Assembly (NCBI GenBank): GCA_900708905.1
Contig: CAADRB010000023.1
Location: forward strand, 1,930,624 to 1,994,623
Length of the DNA stretch: 64,000 bases
Source of the DNA: Hymenolepis diminuta
Taxonomy: Eukaryota > Platyhelminthes > Cestoda > Cyclophyllidea > Hymenolepididae
Direction: 5' to 3'
A model generated the notes under the pieces. It had not been told where the DNA came from and searched no databases. It was given only the letters and a program-made list of their open reading frames with translations. A program made the position numbers and the translations under genes. This document shows, in pieces, positions 36,101 to 47,579 of this stretch (position 1 is the stretch's first letter; each line of letters begins with the position of its first letter).

Positions 36101-36893
36101 AACTGCTTCTTCACAATTCCTGATCTTTCTGATGTGGCTAGTCATGGACTTGCAAGCGCCTACAATCTTGAAGAGGAAGCATTTATCGTGGCTCCTGGAT
36201 CTGACGCCTCAATGTTCATTGATAAATGTGTTCACAACGTAAGTTGCGATATTGCAGTGATATAATATCATGTATTATTGAGCGCCTACTTTATTTATTA
36301 AAATTCTATAAGCAAAGTGCACTCATTAATCTAAATGATAACGTTCCATCAGATACCGAAATGGATATTTGCTCGCAAATAGTTGCGTATCAATTAGGAA
36401 CGAAAATCATAAGAGCTTCTCTGACCGCGAAAAGGGTTGTAAAGTACCCTACTGATTCAAATTCCTATCACAAGAATTTCTATTATATACTTGGCGAAAC
36501 AGGTGAGCTACAAGCAATTATCGTTAGGAGATGGACTCATGTTCCCAATTGTTTTTAATATTAATCGTCCGATTGTTAAGAGGTTGGTTCTCCCTCAGTC
36601 TTCTATCATAATTCATCATTGTTTTCATTTAATTATCCAAAGTACTGACGTGAGGGATATCTTTCATTTTTATCCAATTCATAAGAACATACGTTATTTT
36701 TCCCCATTCACAGGCGGAGAAAATTTTCAATGAGATATTCCTCCTTATTAATGGAAGGAGAGAGAAGCAAAGTGAACCCTCTAATGCAATAGGGCATGAA
36801 GCAGTTTTACCTCTGGCACAACACTGGGATGGGCTTTTCCCTCCTCGACCTCCAAAACCGGAAGACCTCGTCATTACGAGAGAACAGGAGTAG
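33136..36893 (+). CDS. CHM: Rab escort protein (choroideremia family)
   Basis: REP presents newly made Rab GTPases to Rab geranylgeranyl transferase and escorts them to membranes. Thirteen exons keep phase throughout: 33136-33193, 33229-33295, 33327-33396, 33429-33532, 33574-33703, 33746-33955, 34006-34141, 34534-34643, 35363-35722, 35761-35866, 35911-35997, 36066-36238 and 36714-36893, giving 596 residues. The N-terminus has the GDI/REP Rossmann motif DVIVVGTGLTES. The middle has KWTKDDLVRNLRRADFD and VCRYLEFLSINRLL. Exon 9 has the signature [20 protein letters not shown]. The C-terminus ends in a proline-rich FPPRPPKPEDLVI, like vertebrate REP (PPPPNPEDII). REP is favoured over the shorter RabGDI by length and that tail. 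Five early introns are 31-42 bp. Confidence 0.94.
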
Positions 36894-39528
36894 ATCCCTA
36901 CCGCTGAGTATTGCGTTGTCGCAGATATGGGCGACACCGACTCCACCTCTCAATGAGACCTTGTTGCTTCTTTCGCATATTTATACACTTTCCTTCGGCT
37001 AATTTATTTAATTAATAGAAATTACATTTCATTTTTAATATTAATTTCTAGTATTAAAAACATGTTGATGGATAGTGACACATTTTCCTAACGTGTCATC
37101 GTTTTTTCCGTTTCATGAATGATATTTAACATTTTGTGCTTTTTTCTTTGATTCCGTATTATTTTCGATAGAATAAGTGAATAGATACTGTGGATCTTTT
37201 TAAACTAAATTATTTTTGTATGATTACAAAAGTTATAAATATCTTCAATTTTTGTCTTTTTAATATGAAAATGACTTAAAGCTTTGCATTAGCGCTTATT
37301 CCACTGAAAATTGTTATAACCACCGAATATAAGCATTTCCTTTGGGTAGAAATCATGTTTAATTGTCTCGGTGCATCTAATCAAAGTTCGCAGGCTTCAT
37401 TCCTCTTGTACTGAACTGTTGATTATAATGTGACGTAGGTAGGCTTAACGTTTTATCAGTGCGGACGTAATGTTCCAAAATGTATTGTCATAACCGGCGA
37501 CAAATTCCCCACTGTGTGGATATCTATCTTTGTCCTAAAGTCTATTTCTGAGCGATATTAGCGGATAAAGCACTGGTTGAATCAAGTTTCATAACGTTTC
37601 GTTGCCACTCTAGGAAATAAATTGGAGAAGGTCCGTAGCTCAAACAACAGTTTTTATTGAGAGGATAAATTTGCTTATTTGGAATCTGGTATGTGGCAAA
37701 TGATTAGCTGCCCGACTAGCCAATAATTGCTTCAGTGGAGTGCGAGTGTAGAAATCGGTAATCCAGTGACGGAAAACGAAGCCTGTGAGTTTCGACTGCG
37801 CTGAAAATAATCTGTTCAGTTTCCTAATAGGGTTGTTCAAAATGCCAGTGGTATTCGTAATTGGCCATTGCAAGGTGTATAGATTATTATCGACGCAGAA
37901 AATCTGTGTAAGTTAGGGATTGCATTACCTAGATATCAACGTTAAGAAGCTGTTATTTAAAGAGGGTTATGATAAGATGACCGAATATCTATCGGTGCAC
38001 TTCCAGTGAACAACAGCATCAACCTTCGTGTGAACGCGGGTTTCCTCTCAGTGAGACGCCAGGATGCAACTGCTCTATTCATTAATGCAAGTACTAAATC
38101 TGCTTCGACGAAGTAAAGATACAAATACTGAGTTAATTTTGAAGTCTCACATATTCCCATCATCTCCCGCTACCATTCAAAACAGATATGCAATCGAATA
38201 ACTTTAAACTGTCACATATTATGACATCTTGTGGAAATAACAGGAAATGACTAAACTGTCCCTGAAATACATACTCTATCTTGGCTTTGAGTTAGGAAAG
38301 ATAGTTCGTAATAAACATAGTTTCAATCGAGTATCCATTGCAGACGAAATTCTTATCAATGGCTAATTTCTAATGTAGTAAGGGTTCCTAGTAAATTAAA
38401 AATGACATGCTCAGCACAATTTCATTCATGCGCTCTTTTAAGGAGTGGAGCGCGGGTTCTTTAAAACAAATAAAGTAATCCATGCAACGTAAACCAATAC
38501 TCGACAGTCCATGAGGATGATTCATGAATTAATATCCTCCTGACGGAAGTAAATAAAACTGAAATTGATACAAAATGGGATCAACTCTGATTTAAACGTT
38601 GAATTCTTGGGCATTTTGTTTGCATAATTAATAAAGCTAAATTATTCAAGAACTTAACAGTATTTTGTTATATATCTCAGATTAGAACTATTTTTATTTC
38701 CAGTAAAGTGGATGCAGTCGGAGACCATATAACTAAATTTAAGCATTCGTGGAAATTAAGTAGATTAAGAATAAAAAATTACTCTCACTAGATTAAATAA
38801 ACGAAAAATTTGATATTACAACTTTTTAGGACTAAAATTTGAATAAAATTCCTTATGCATAATATTTTTCGATTTTTCTGGCTGGATAACTAAAGCCGCG
38901 ATACATGCCAACCTTTACTTATGGCTGTTTAATATAGGAAAAATAGGGAAGAAAGTAATTCTAATGACAAAACCTGAATAGATAATAACTATGAAAAAGT
39001 CTCGAAAAGTTAAAATTGCCTAACGCTCAAAATTCAATGGTACTAAACGTTAACAAAATCAGGTTGATTACGGGATCTATTATACTGATGTGAAGAACAA
39101 ATCACAACTTACATCAAACCCGTCCCCCAATATTATTTAACTGCTGACGTCTACAGAAAAGGGGAAAGACAAATGGTTTTGCTGGAAGAACCTCTGCTAC
39201 AGATATTTCTGCTCCAAATACCCAACAAGAATCTCTGCATCAAATCGATATTAAATTCTAGGAACACAGATTTGAAGACAGTTTCCAGAATTTTCCCTCA
39301 TGTCCATTAAGAGGTTAAACAATGGAAAAATGTATCATCTCCAAAGTTTCATATTATTCCTCCCTCACAAAAACGCAGTACTAAGTACGACTTACTTTAT
39401 TATTCAAAGTTGATCTAGCGAATATGAACAAGTGGTGTCAATTGATGAGTAAATGATAGGTTAAAAATATTATTGAAATTATCATTGCAAACGTAAATTA
39501 GACGTAAGAAAGCAAGCACATCTGAATG
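36894..39528. other. Intergenic between REP and RGS 3' ends
   Basis: Convergent 3' flank of two genes. No additional exon, RNA gene or repeat recognised. Confidence 0.45.
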
Positions 39529-42500
39529 CTATGGCGAGCCCCGAGGTTTTTGAAGTGGAGCTGAAGATGATCTTGAGGTGTGGCTGGGTTCCTCTTGAGC
39601 ACTAGAGCTCGATGGCGCAACGGCTCCAGTCGGAAGAAGAGCAGATCGGATGAAAGATCGCCGATTTGAATGCTGTTGATAGCTATGCTCTCTGGTCAAG
39701 ACAAGACGCAACACCGCCGAGTAGTCGTCAGATCGCAGAAAACGCACGTAAGAATCTGACTTCATCAGCTTGTAAATCTGTTGTTTTGCCTCCACAAACA
39801 CAAACCGAGTAGGATTCTACAGAAAGAAGTAAGAGCAAAGCAATTGTAGTACCTCACCATTTTCCTTTTATTTCTAAACACTTCATTTTACCCTAACACA
39901 ATCATTATATAATACTCTCTCCTTCCCCCCCCCTTCCCATTGACTTTAACTCCAAGCATTAAAAATGAATTTGTCATGATTCTGACGAAAAAAAATCGTG
40001 AATATAGACAGACAAATATGCTATTGATTTGGCTTGAGAACCTACGAAAATATGGACTGTGATATTTCTGTGCCAGAATTTCTTCGACTCTACGTAGAAA
40101 TAGATGAGAAGCTGTCTGAACTGATTTCCAGATTCAATAATAATAATGAAGCCGCAGGTGAAGGAGGTAAAAACCCTTCTAATAAGTTACCTATGTTAGC
40201 TAGAATATTTTTAAATATGAGATAATGTACTACACAATATATTTACTAGTTAAGTAGCCATTCCGCCCATTTCAGAACTTTGCATACATTTTTTAATTTA
40301 GTATGCTATGATTCAACTTGAGTTTATCCATTAGAAAGATTGAAAAATATAACAGCTTGAGTTGTGGTTGTGCCTTTTTTACCTTGAATAAATTTATGAC
40401 TTGAGATATTTGAGAGAGCACAATTTTTGATTAGAGCTTAGCTCCGGAAGTGATTAGGAGAAAAACGCACCAGAAGGCATTTTTGAAGAATGAAGTTTAC
40501 ATTCGTTTGTGTTTCTCTGATCACACACTTATAAACTAGTTCAAATTACAGTTTCATAATGAAAAAAACATTGACCCGGGAACTGACCGAATTTTAAAGA
40601 TTGAGTGATGTGGAGTAGGCACCATATTCAAAATTGGCGACACTAGCTAAGCGCATTTGACGGCCTCATTTTAATGACCAGAGCACAAGCTATGATTGTT
40701 CAGTTAGAACCGAACTAAACAAAGTGAGTTGATGCTAATTAGTCTCAGCAGATGAAATAAACTAATACCAGATTTTGCACTTTATCAGATGTAAGAAGCA
40801 AAGATATAATTTTGGTCGGGATGAATTAAGGTAGTGATTATGTTGAATAACCATACCTTGACAGCTTCGGCAGTGTTTGCTCTGGTAATACAGTCGATAT
40901 TGATTTCTGATGGTGCATTCGGTGCAAGGAATTCCTCGTAGATGCGTTGTCCAGAGGCCTTGAGATTATATATTGGTGAAAATTGATATGCGTTGACACT
41001 CAGCCAAAAACGCAAATTCTCTGAACTGAACTCCTTCTCAAGAAAGGCCTTAAAGGCCTGACAACCATTGGGATCCCAAAGAAGATTATCAAAACTTGTC
41101 GCCCAAAGACGCACCTAAAATGCAAATCACGTTAACATGGGAGACTGAAGATGTTTTCTTGTTTACTTTAGGATACCATTTTCAGTGGTCTGAATCGAAG
41201 TGCAATGATCTGGAAAACTCAAAGGAAAGCAAGAAGGAGCTAAAGGAATTTGTCATGTCCAACTATGAATATAGAATTAAGCGGCATCATAATGCTGCAG
41301 TAGAGCTTAGCCTCATGTCTATTTTATGTACTCTCTTTATTATTCATATTCTGCGACGAATTCAATAATGCAGTGAGGGAAAAATATTTTTGGGTGCTCA
41401 CATTTTCCAATACGATTTATAGGATTCTAAATTGTGTGATCATTTTTTCTTCAAGGGTTGGAAAGATCACTTAATTGTCAAGATAAGTGGTGGAAGGCAC
41501 TTCCCTCCAATAATTAAATATGATTAGACACGTTTAAACCTAATTGCACACAAAAAATCCAAACAATCAACAATAAACGGATGAGAGGTTGTGAGATCAA
41601 ATATTGTATATTTTGATAAATTTATTGAGGTAGAAATACAGTAATTAAGTAGAAGCGCAGGTATCAGAAATCAAAAAAACTCAAGTAAGTAAAGATTCAA
41701 ATAGATTCAATTCAATATGTCCTCCATTTCATTCTGCAATTAATTGCAGACTTATTTGATGACTTCAAGTTAAGTCGGCTATTTCCTGAGGCCTCTGTTG
41801 TAAATATTCCTGCGAAACACAAACCTATTCTTGATTTAGCCCATTTTCTAAATCAGGGTAAATCGAGGCTGGTCATTTAGCGGTCCTAAAATGGAGAATT
41901 TAGCCACCTTGGATTTACGGTTCACAGATTGACACCCAGGCTAGCGCTAATCGTTTGTCGAGGGATATTCATCAGTTACCTAGGACCTTTGCATAACCGA
42001 AACGTCATGCATTCTTTAGCTGTAATCGTTAAATAAATTAATTACAAGTTAATGTTACAAACTGCTGATATTAAAAATTTACCACAGTTTGCAACATTAA
42101 CGTGTAAATAATTTATGCAGCGAAAGGAAAGACAAAGGCTAAATTGGGTATACAACGCCCTTCCAGTTTCTAGTCTCAATATATTTCGCTCTTCCCCTAT
42201 TTGCCCGTTCTGTCCTCTCATTGGCTCATTTACTCCTTCTCAAGCAAGTTTAGTTCAGTGTAAGGTCAACTGACCAATACGTGATTAAGGGGAAAAGAAA
42301 AATGCAAAAAGGTTGACACCATTAAAACTAAAAAATTTGAAGAATGAGTCATATAAGAGAGGAATTTCGCAATTCTCTTAATTATAATTATTCAGCAGAA
42401 CAGAAAAAAGCGATTTTAAATTGTGAGAACTGAAATTGGTTAACTGAAAAGAGGAAAGGGATGGAAAAAATAATGAGAGCAAAGTCAAGACATCACAGAA

Positions 42501-44643
42501 TCTTACTTCATTTGATTTTTAGATTTGAATTGTACAGTATTTGTTTAATGAGTAGTTCACGTCTCGAAGTTCAAATTTCATTACTTCTCCCCTGAATTGG
42601 AGCAAATTCCTGTCTACGATGCAAAATGTATATTGACCGATTTTTAATTGTGGCTCTCGGTCTTGGCACTTCAATAAATTTGCTTTCCAAAATGTTGAAA
42701 AGATGCTGTAATTTTTAAATAAGCAGAACTCATAGAATATACTGTAGTCAAAAAAGACAAGTCACAAAATTTATTAACAGCGTTAAGAAAATCGAGAACA
42801 ACTAACCAGTGCACTGTAAGGAACTATTTGAAGTAAGTACCCCAAATCACGAAAAGAGAAAAGGAAAATATAACCACTTACATATTTACAAGAGGGAGTC
42901 TAGAATCCGAACATCCTCAGAAACATGATACAATAAACAATCCTGAAAATATTAATCTCTGGAACTTCTTTCGTAGACAATCTCAACGTGTATAGATATA
43001 CTCGCTATCGACAAGGTACAAACTGCACTAAGTTAGACAAATTTGCACTATACTATTCAGACATATGAATGTATTGCTTCGTAATCAAGGATTTTCCAGA
43101 ATATAGCCCGTGATGGATCCCCAAAATCCCTCAGCCACTCCAATTGAAATAAAAGTATAAGTGAAAGTAGAAACTATACTAAAAGAGAAGGGGAATAGAT
43201 ACACAAACATTATCGTATGGGAATAACTACAGGTGGGCTGAGGATCTCACCTAATACCCTCAACCATCTTTCTTTACTTTCTTATTTCATTAGAAATTCC
43301 CCGGTAAAAATTAAACCAAATTAAGCCTAGACGCCTTCAACTATCACAAACCATCCATCTCATCGTAGATCAGGAATTTTCAAGCGAATATCAACTGATC
43401 ACCTTCGGAATAGAATTTTAAAAATTTACCTGATTGACGGTAGGAAAGGGAATGGAGGGATTATCGAGGACATCGGTGTGGGTTTCAGCAAGGGCAGTTG
43501 TACTCAAACATGAGCCAATTGGAGTGGAGAGGAGAAGAGAATCACATGTAGGTAAACAAACAAGAGGTATGCAAGGTGATACCTCAAAACTGCTCGGGTG
43601 ATTCAGCCAAGGCGAGCTTGTGAACGAAGATGTGGTAGATCCTGGACCAGCACTACAATTATTCACAAACCAATCGTAGGAGCTACGATTAGCCGTGAAG
43701 AGCAGCAGACTCTCAACGGATTTTTTGTTGCTCAGTCGGAGATGGGAGTGAGGAAGCACCTGAGGAGTTGGTTTCCTAAGATTTGGTGGCAACGTATGCG
43801 CAAATGGAGGCGAATTAGAACAGTTGTGGCCTGAAATTTGTGTGAAAAATAATCAGAGTAAAAGAAATATAAGACTAAACCATGCAAATAGTAAAGTCAA
43901 ATTACCTCTGTGAAGTAAAAAGCTACTGTGCGCCCGTCTCCAAGAAAGAGGTTTCCGAGTCAACAAGCCATTCCGCGGAAGGCGCTCTTCAAAACAGCAA
44001 ATTCTGCTTGGAGGTGGACGATGGACTCTCCAAAATGCCCGTTCTTGTGCTTCCAGAACTATTTGATCACTCTTCCGTTTGTCCTTAAACAATCTCATTT
44101 GATCTGCCGCTTGCATGCATATGAACTCCCATTTGTGAGAAAGAGCATTTTGCAGACGATGTAGAGCTGTTTGTTCGTAATCCTCTAGACCATGTTTCTG
44201 ACGTTTGCATAGGGTGCGTTTAACAAGGTATATAGCATAATCGATTGAATCAGGTTTGGGAATCTTAGATATCCAATAGTAAGGCGCCTGAAGAAAAAAT
44301 GGGATAATACAGCAACACATTACCTGAAATCGATAAAATGCGGTAGGATCATCTTTAACAATGTTTGACCTATAATCCGTAAGGGGATATACATAGCCAT
44401 ACAATAACAAAAGAAGAGCAATATGGGCTGCCTCCTGGGGATGGTCAATGCTAAAGTAATTTTCTATCCAAGAAATTAAATCATCCCCAGTTACAGCTGC
44501 AGGAATAGTAGTAAGAAATACCTTTTGAGACCTATTTCTTTTTAAATGTTAATCCCCACTTACTTGAAAATAATTCCCGTTTCAGATTCTTGCATGGCTT
44601 CTATCATACGCTCGATCTTCTTAATCTCATCGAATACTTCCAT
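39529..44643 (-). CDS. R7-like regulator of G-protein signalling (DEP-RGS)
   Basis: RGS proteins speed GTP hydrolysis by G-alpha subunits. Six exons keep phase: 44643-44564, 44531-44324, 44287-43906, 43830-43430, 41114-40857 and 39816-39529, giving 538 residues. Residues 1-110 form a DEP domain (TGDDLISWIENYF, LYGYVYPLTDY). Residues 97-200 match the R7 DHEX region (DYAIYLVKRTL, KWEFICMQA, QERAFWRVHRPPP). Residues 358-485 are the RGS box (FLEKEFSSENLRFWLSVNAY, IYEEFLAPNAPSEINID, IYKLMKSDSYVRFLRS). The DEP-DHEX-RGS order is that of RGS6/7/9/11. Between DHEX and RGS, where R7 members carry the GGL domain that binds G-beta-5, there is a Ser/Pro-rich stretch with no GGL match. The C-terminus is a Ser/Pro-rich tail. 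Its introns host an antisense gene. Confidence 0.92.
40052..41368 (+). CDS. Small tail-anchored membrane protein, antisense to RGS gene
   Basis: Two plus-strand exons, 40052-40166 and 41172-41368, join in phase 1 (GAGGGTAAAA donor, TTTACTTTAG acceptor) to give 103 residues. The N-terminal half is predicted helical (SVPEFLRLYVEIDEKLSELI). The second exon has a charged helix (KESKKELKEFVMSNYEY), then KRHHNAAVELSLMSILCTLF running into IIHILRRIQ and stop. That is a single C-terminal hydrophobic segment of about 20 residues flanked by basic residues, the layout of tail-anchored proteins of ER or mitochondrial membranes. No family recognised. Exon 1 lies in the last RGS intron and exon 2 in the preceding one, so its own intron spans an RGS exon on the other strand. 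Confidence 0.55.
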
Positions 44644-45384
44644 TTTCTTCTCAAAGCAAAGCAAAATAAAAACTCGAAACTTCAATAACACTTCAAGCGA
44701 CGCGGGTCCAAAACATTAACGGAAGTAATTTAATTTGTGCATTTGAAGTGAAAGCAAATGAATTTATCTAGCTAAGATCATAAAAATTTTCCTTAAATTA
44801 ATAAAAATTGAACGTTGAAGTATTTTATGGTTAAAAATATGTCAATAATGCACTTAATCTGCATAAAATTTATCATATTACTTGGGATATGAAGATATTG
44901 ATAAAGTCACGTAAAAACGTAATCTTCATAACTTAAATAATGACATGTTGTATATTTCTTCCTTTTAGCTGAAATTCTTTAAAATACTTGGATGTGACCA
45001 GTCTGATGCCATATATTTCATTATAAAAACGTTTCGGAACTGACATTTTTTGAAAAAAAATTGTTATAAATAATACATTTTTATTCTTATTAATCCTTTA
45101 AAAGTCAAACTGACTTTTGGAATAAAATGACATGTTTTTAAGGCAAGCCGAATCATCCACTTTTTACATACAAGAAAAACTTTGTAAAGTTCTGATAAGT
45201 AATTCACTGTTGAATTATCATATTTATATGCAAAATGTTAATAGATTTCAGTTTCACAGAAAAATTATATAAAATTTTGTGCAACTTTCCCCAACCTCAT
45301 TAATGGATACGTGTAAAAACCCATCTTGTAACATAAAGATAATACTGAATCCTCCGATTCTTTATAATACCACAACTTTCACAA

Positions 45385-45634
45385 TAATTACTGTAATAAC
45401 GTTGAAAGATCTATCGAGGCCACATCGATCGAATAGAAAGAGTAGATGGAATAAATCAAGTCACCCATGCCGCCAGATCAGTTCGGAGGTGGCAGGCAAG
45501 CCACCCCAATTTATTAATAAGTAAATTATGTTTATATACAAAACATTTCTTGTTAGACGTCAGTCATGTCTCGTTGTCGGTGTCCCGGCGTGATGACCGA
45601 CATCTGTGTTGATAGACATCTGCTGGCTATAGCA
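45385..45634 (-). repeat. LTR-like dispersed repeat, family 1 (copy C)
   Basis: Reverse copy. Read on the minus strand it starts TGCTATAGCCAGCAGATG, skips the central part seen in copy B, and continues through GAACTGATCTGGCGGCATG to end near AACGTTATTACAG. It forms an inverted pair with copy D. Confidence 0.65.
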
Positions 45635-46007
45635 ATTACATAGAATGTTTTGTTACTGCTTCTCTTTGTTGTAAGATGATAATTGAATTGAACTATGTTT
45701 TGGATGACGAGAAAAGTGATCGCTGCTCATCTGTCATATAACTAAGAACCAGTGTAAAATTTTTTTTATAAGCGGAAAGAAATCAAGACGCTGATGACGA
45801 ACATCAATGAAATTGTAATGCAATTATAATGGAATCTAGCAAAGAGACTGCCAAATATGAGAAAATGATATTTTTACCACACAACTCTCACATGTTTTTC
45901 AATTTAATAGGCCTCCAAAACAAAGACCGGATATTGGATAACGTCATGACCGACCAAAGGGTTTGTCTCGAATCCCCAAGATGGATATCTCATATTTCGA
46001 TAGGAGA

Positions 46008-46212
46008 TGCTATAGCCAGCAGATGTCTATCATCACCTGGCTATTAGAAACGATTGACTGACGGTAAGTTTTCCACTATAGTGTCTACAGGCGGTCCCGC
46101 TGTGTGCTTACGTGTTTGTACATAGAAACCTAAACGGGTGTCTATCATTATGCCGAGTCTGCGAGAACGAGACACGATGGACGTCCAACGAAGAAATGTT
46201 TTGTATATAAGG
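46008..46212 (+). repeat. LTR-like dispersed repeat, family 1 (copy D)
   Basis: Forward copy starting TGCTATAGCCAGCAGATG, through GGTCCCGCTGTGTGCTTACG and GACGTCCAACGAAGAAATG, ending at TTTTGTATATA. The 3' third present in copy B is absent. Copies C and D start with the same 18 bases, so the arms face outward from the spacer. Confidence 0.65.
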
Positions 46213-47311
46213 CAATTAGGTGTTGTTATTGAATTTGAGAATCGGAGCTGTTTGGCACTAAAGCATTATTATTTTTCGTTGATGTATTAAGGTGGCCTTT
46301 TGATTATCTCAAAATTTTTAACCAAAATGATGGATTCAATTAATTATTTCTCTCTACCCCCTGCCGAAATTAATCGCAGAAATTATATTTATTTTTGTTA
46401 ATACGTGGACCAGCAGAGTCCTCTCAACAAAAGGGACACCTCAGACATGATGTGGTGTATACGGAATACAATGATATAAATCAAATTCAGTTAGGATCCT
46501 TCACTATCGACGGAGTTCAGACACTCCCTGCATAATTTTCAATAACCTTTATAGTTAATGCACTATTGTAAACTAAATTTCTAATTATGTATGTCATACT
46601 GGATACATAATTACACTGTCAATCACTAGTAACCTCGTCTTCTTTTACGAAGTAGTGTTGACATTGCAAATGCAAGGAGAGTTGCTACCATTTGATTATG
46701 TGTGTAATGTCATTTTTCCACCTTTTTTATTATAATCGATAATGGTTTAGTAAACATTAATTAATAAAAACTCTATGAAACTCAAGATAAATCCTCCTCA
46801 AGACACGTCGATTTGTTTATACCCTAATTTAAAAAATCCTTTCAGGGATTTATAATGATAATTTTGTACTTAAACGCAAAACTACAATCTAATATTCAGT
46901 TTTATGTATTTAGCAAAATTTAAATGAACATATTAATAAAAATTTAAAAATTAAAACTCGATTAAAAGGAAATTAATTTTCTTTAATTTACATATAACAA
47001 AATCGATTGAATAAATTTCTAAGACCATAGGAATTGCCGAATAATCTATTCGCTTTAAAACATCAAGACAACTAATGTTGCTTCAATAGAATCAATGTAA
47101 TATTATTAATCTTTTATAAATAATAAAAGCACATTAATAAAATTTTACAGTAATTTAAGCAATCGAAAAATGATTTTTATATGTTGTTTGAATTAATCAT
47201 TTAGGTGTATGTTGATCGTTGTTGCGATGTTTTTCTCAGTCACTCTTTATGCTCTCAGCGCTTGGTGGTGTTTTCTCTTGGTCCTGTAAGTGTCTTGCTT
47301 TGTTAACAGTT

Positions 47312-47379
47312 ATCTAATGAAAGACGATGGTAGTGAGATACAGAAATTTGCGTCTTGCTACACCGTCTTTTCATAAGAT
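47312..47379 (+). ncRNA. mir-71: microRNA precursor mir-71
   Basis: The 5' arm at 47318-47339 is TGAAAGACGATGGTAGTGAG plus AT, identical to the miR-71 I know from flatworms and other protostomes. The 3' arm at 47353-47375 (CTTGCTACACCGTCTTTTCA core) pairs with it with few mismatches, and the loop is about 13 nt. miR-71 is absent from vertebrates. It is the first of three hairpins in about 270 bp, so one primary transcript is likely. Confidence 0.95.
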
Positions 47380-47402
47380 ACTGCTTTAATCGTCTGGAAT
47401 GT

Positions 47403-47480
47403 AGGCATTGTTCGTCGTCAACATTGTCTGTACACATTGCTTCCTATGTCACAGCCAATATTGATGAACGAGCCAAGCCG
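47403..47480 (+). ncRNA. mir-2c: microRNA precursor mir-2c
   Basis: The 3' arm at 47449-47470, TCACAGCCAATATTGATGAA plus CG, carries the miR-2 family seed TCACAGCC and matches the flatworm miR-2c as I know it. The 5' arm around GTTCGTCGTCAACATTGTCT folds back on it with small bulges. Position immediately after mir-71 is the conserved cluster order. Confidence 0.92.
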
Positions 47481-47503
47481 TATGTCATCACGACTTTTTA
47501 TCT

Positions 47504-47575
47504 GTTGGTTAGTGTTCCAGGGGTAGTGACTTACTTTGAACTAGTATCACAGCCCTGCTTGGGACACATGCCAAC
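47504..47575 (+). ncRNA. mir-2b: microRNA precursor mir-2b
   Basis: The 3' arm at 47545-47568 begins TATCACAGCCCTGCTTGGGA and matches flatworm miR-2b. The 5' arm AGTGTTCCAGGGGTAGTGA pairs with it. It shares the family seed (offset by one base) with mir-2c and closes the cluster. The long open frame that crosses all three hairpins is not a gene. Confidence 0.93.
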
Positions 47576-47579
47576 AGCC

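Larger units (their letters stand above)
44644..47300. other. Intergenic with two inverted repeat copies
   Basis: AT-rich; upstream of the RGS start. Contains family 1 copies C and D in inverted orientation with a 373-bp spacer. No coding exon recognised. Confidence 0.45.

Noticed and set aside
41096..41171. Using the longer open frame upstream of 41172 as coding start of the tail-anchored gene
   Set aside because: That part overlaps the RGS exon on the other strand, and a good acceptor at 41170-41171 joins in phase to the exon ending at 40166.
45829..46047. A 72-codon plus-strand frame between inverted repeats
   Set aside because: Its end lies in repeat copy D and the rest lacks family resemblance or splice context.
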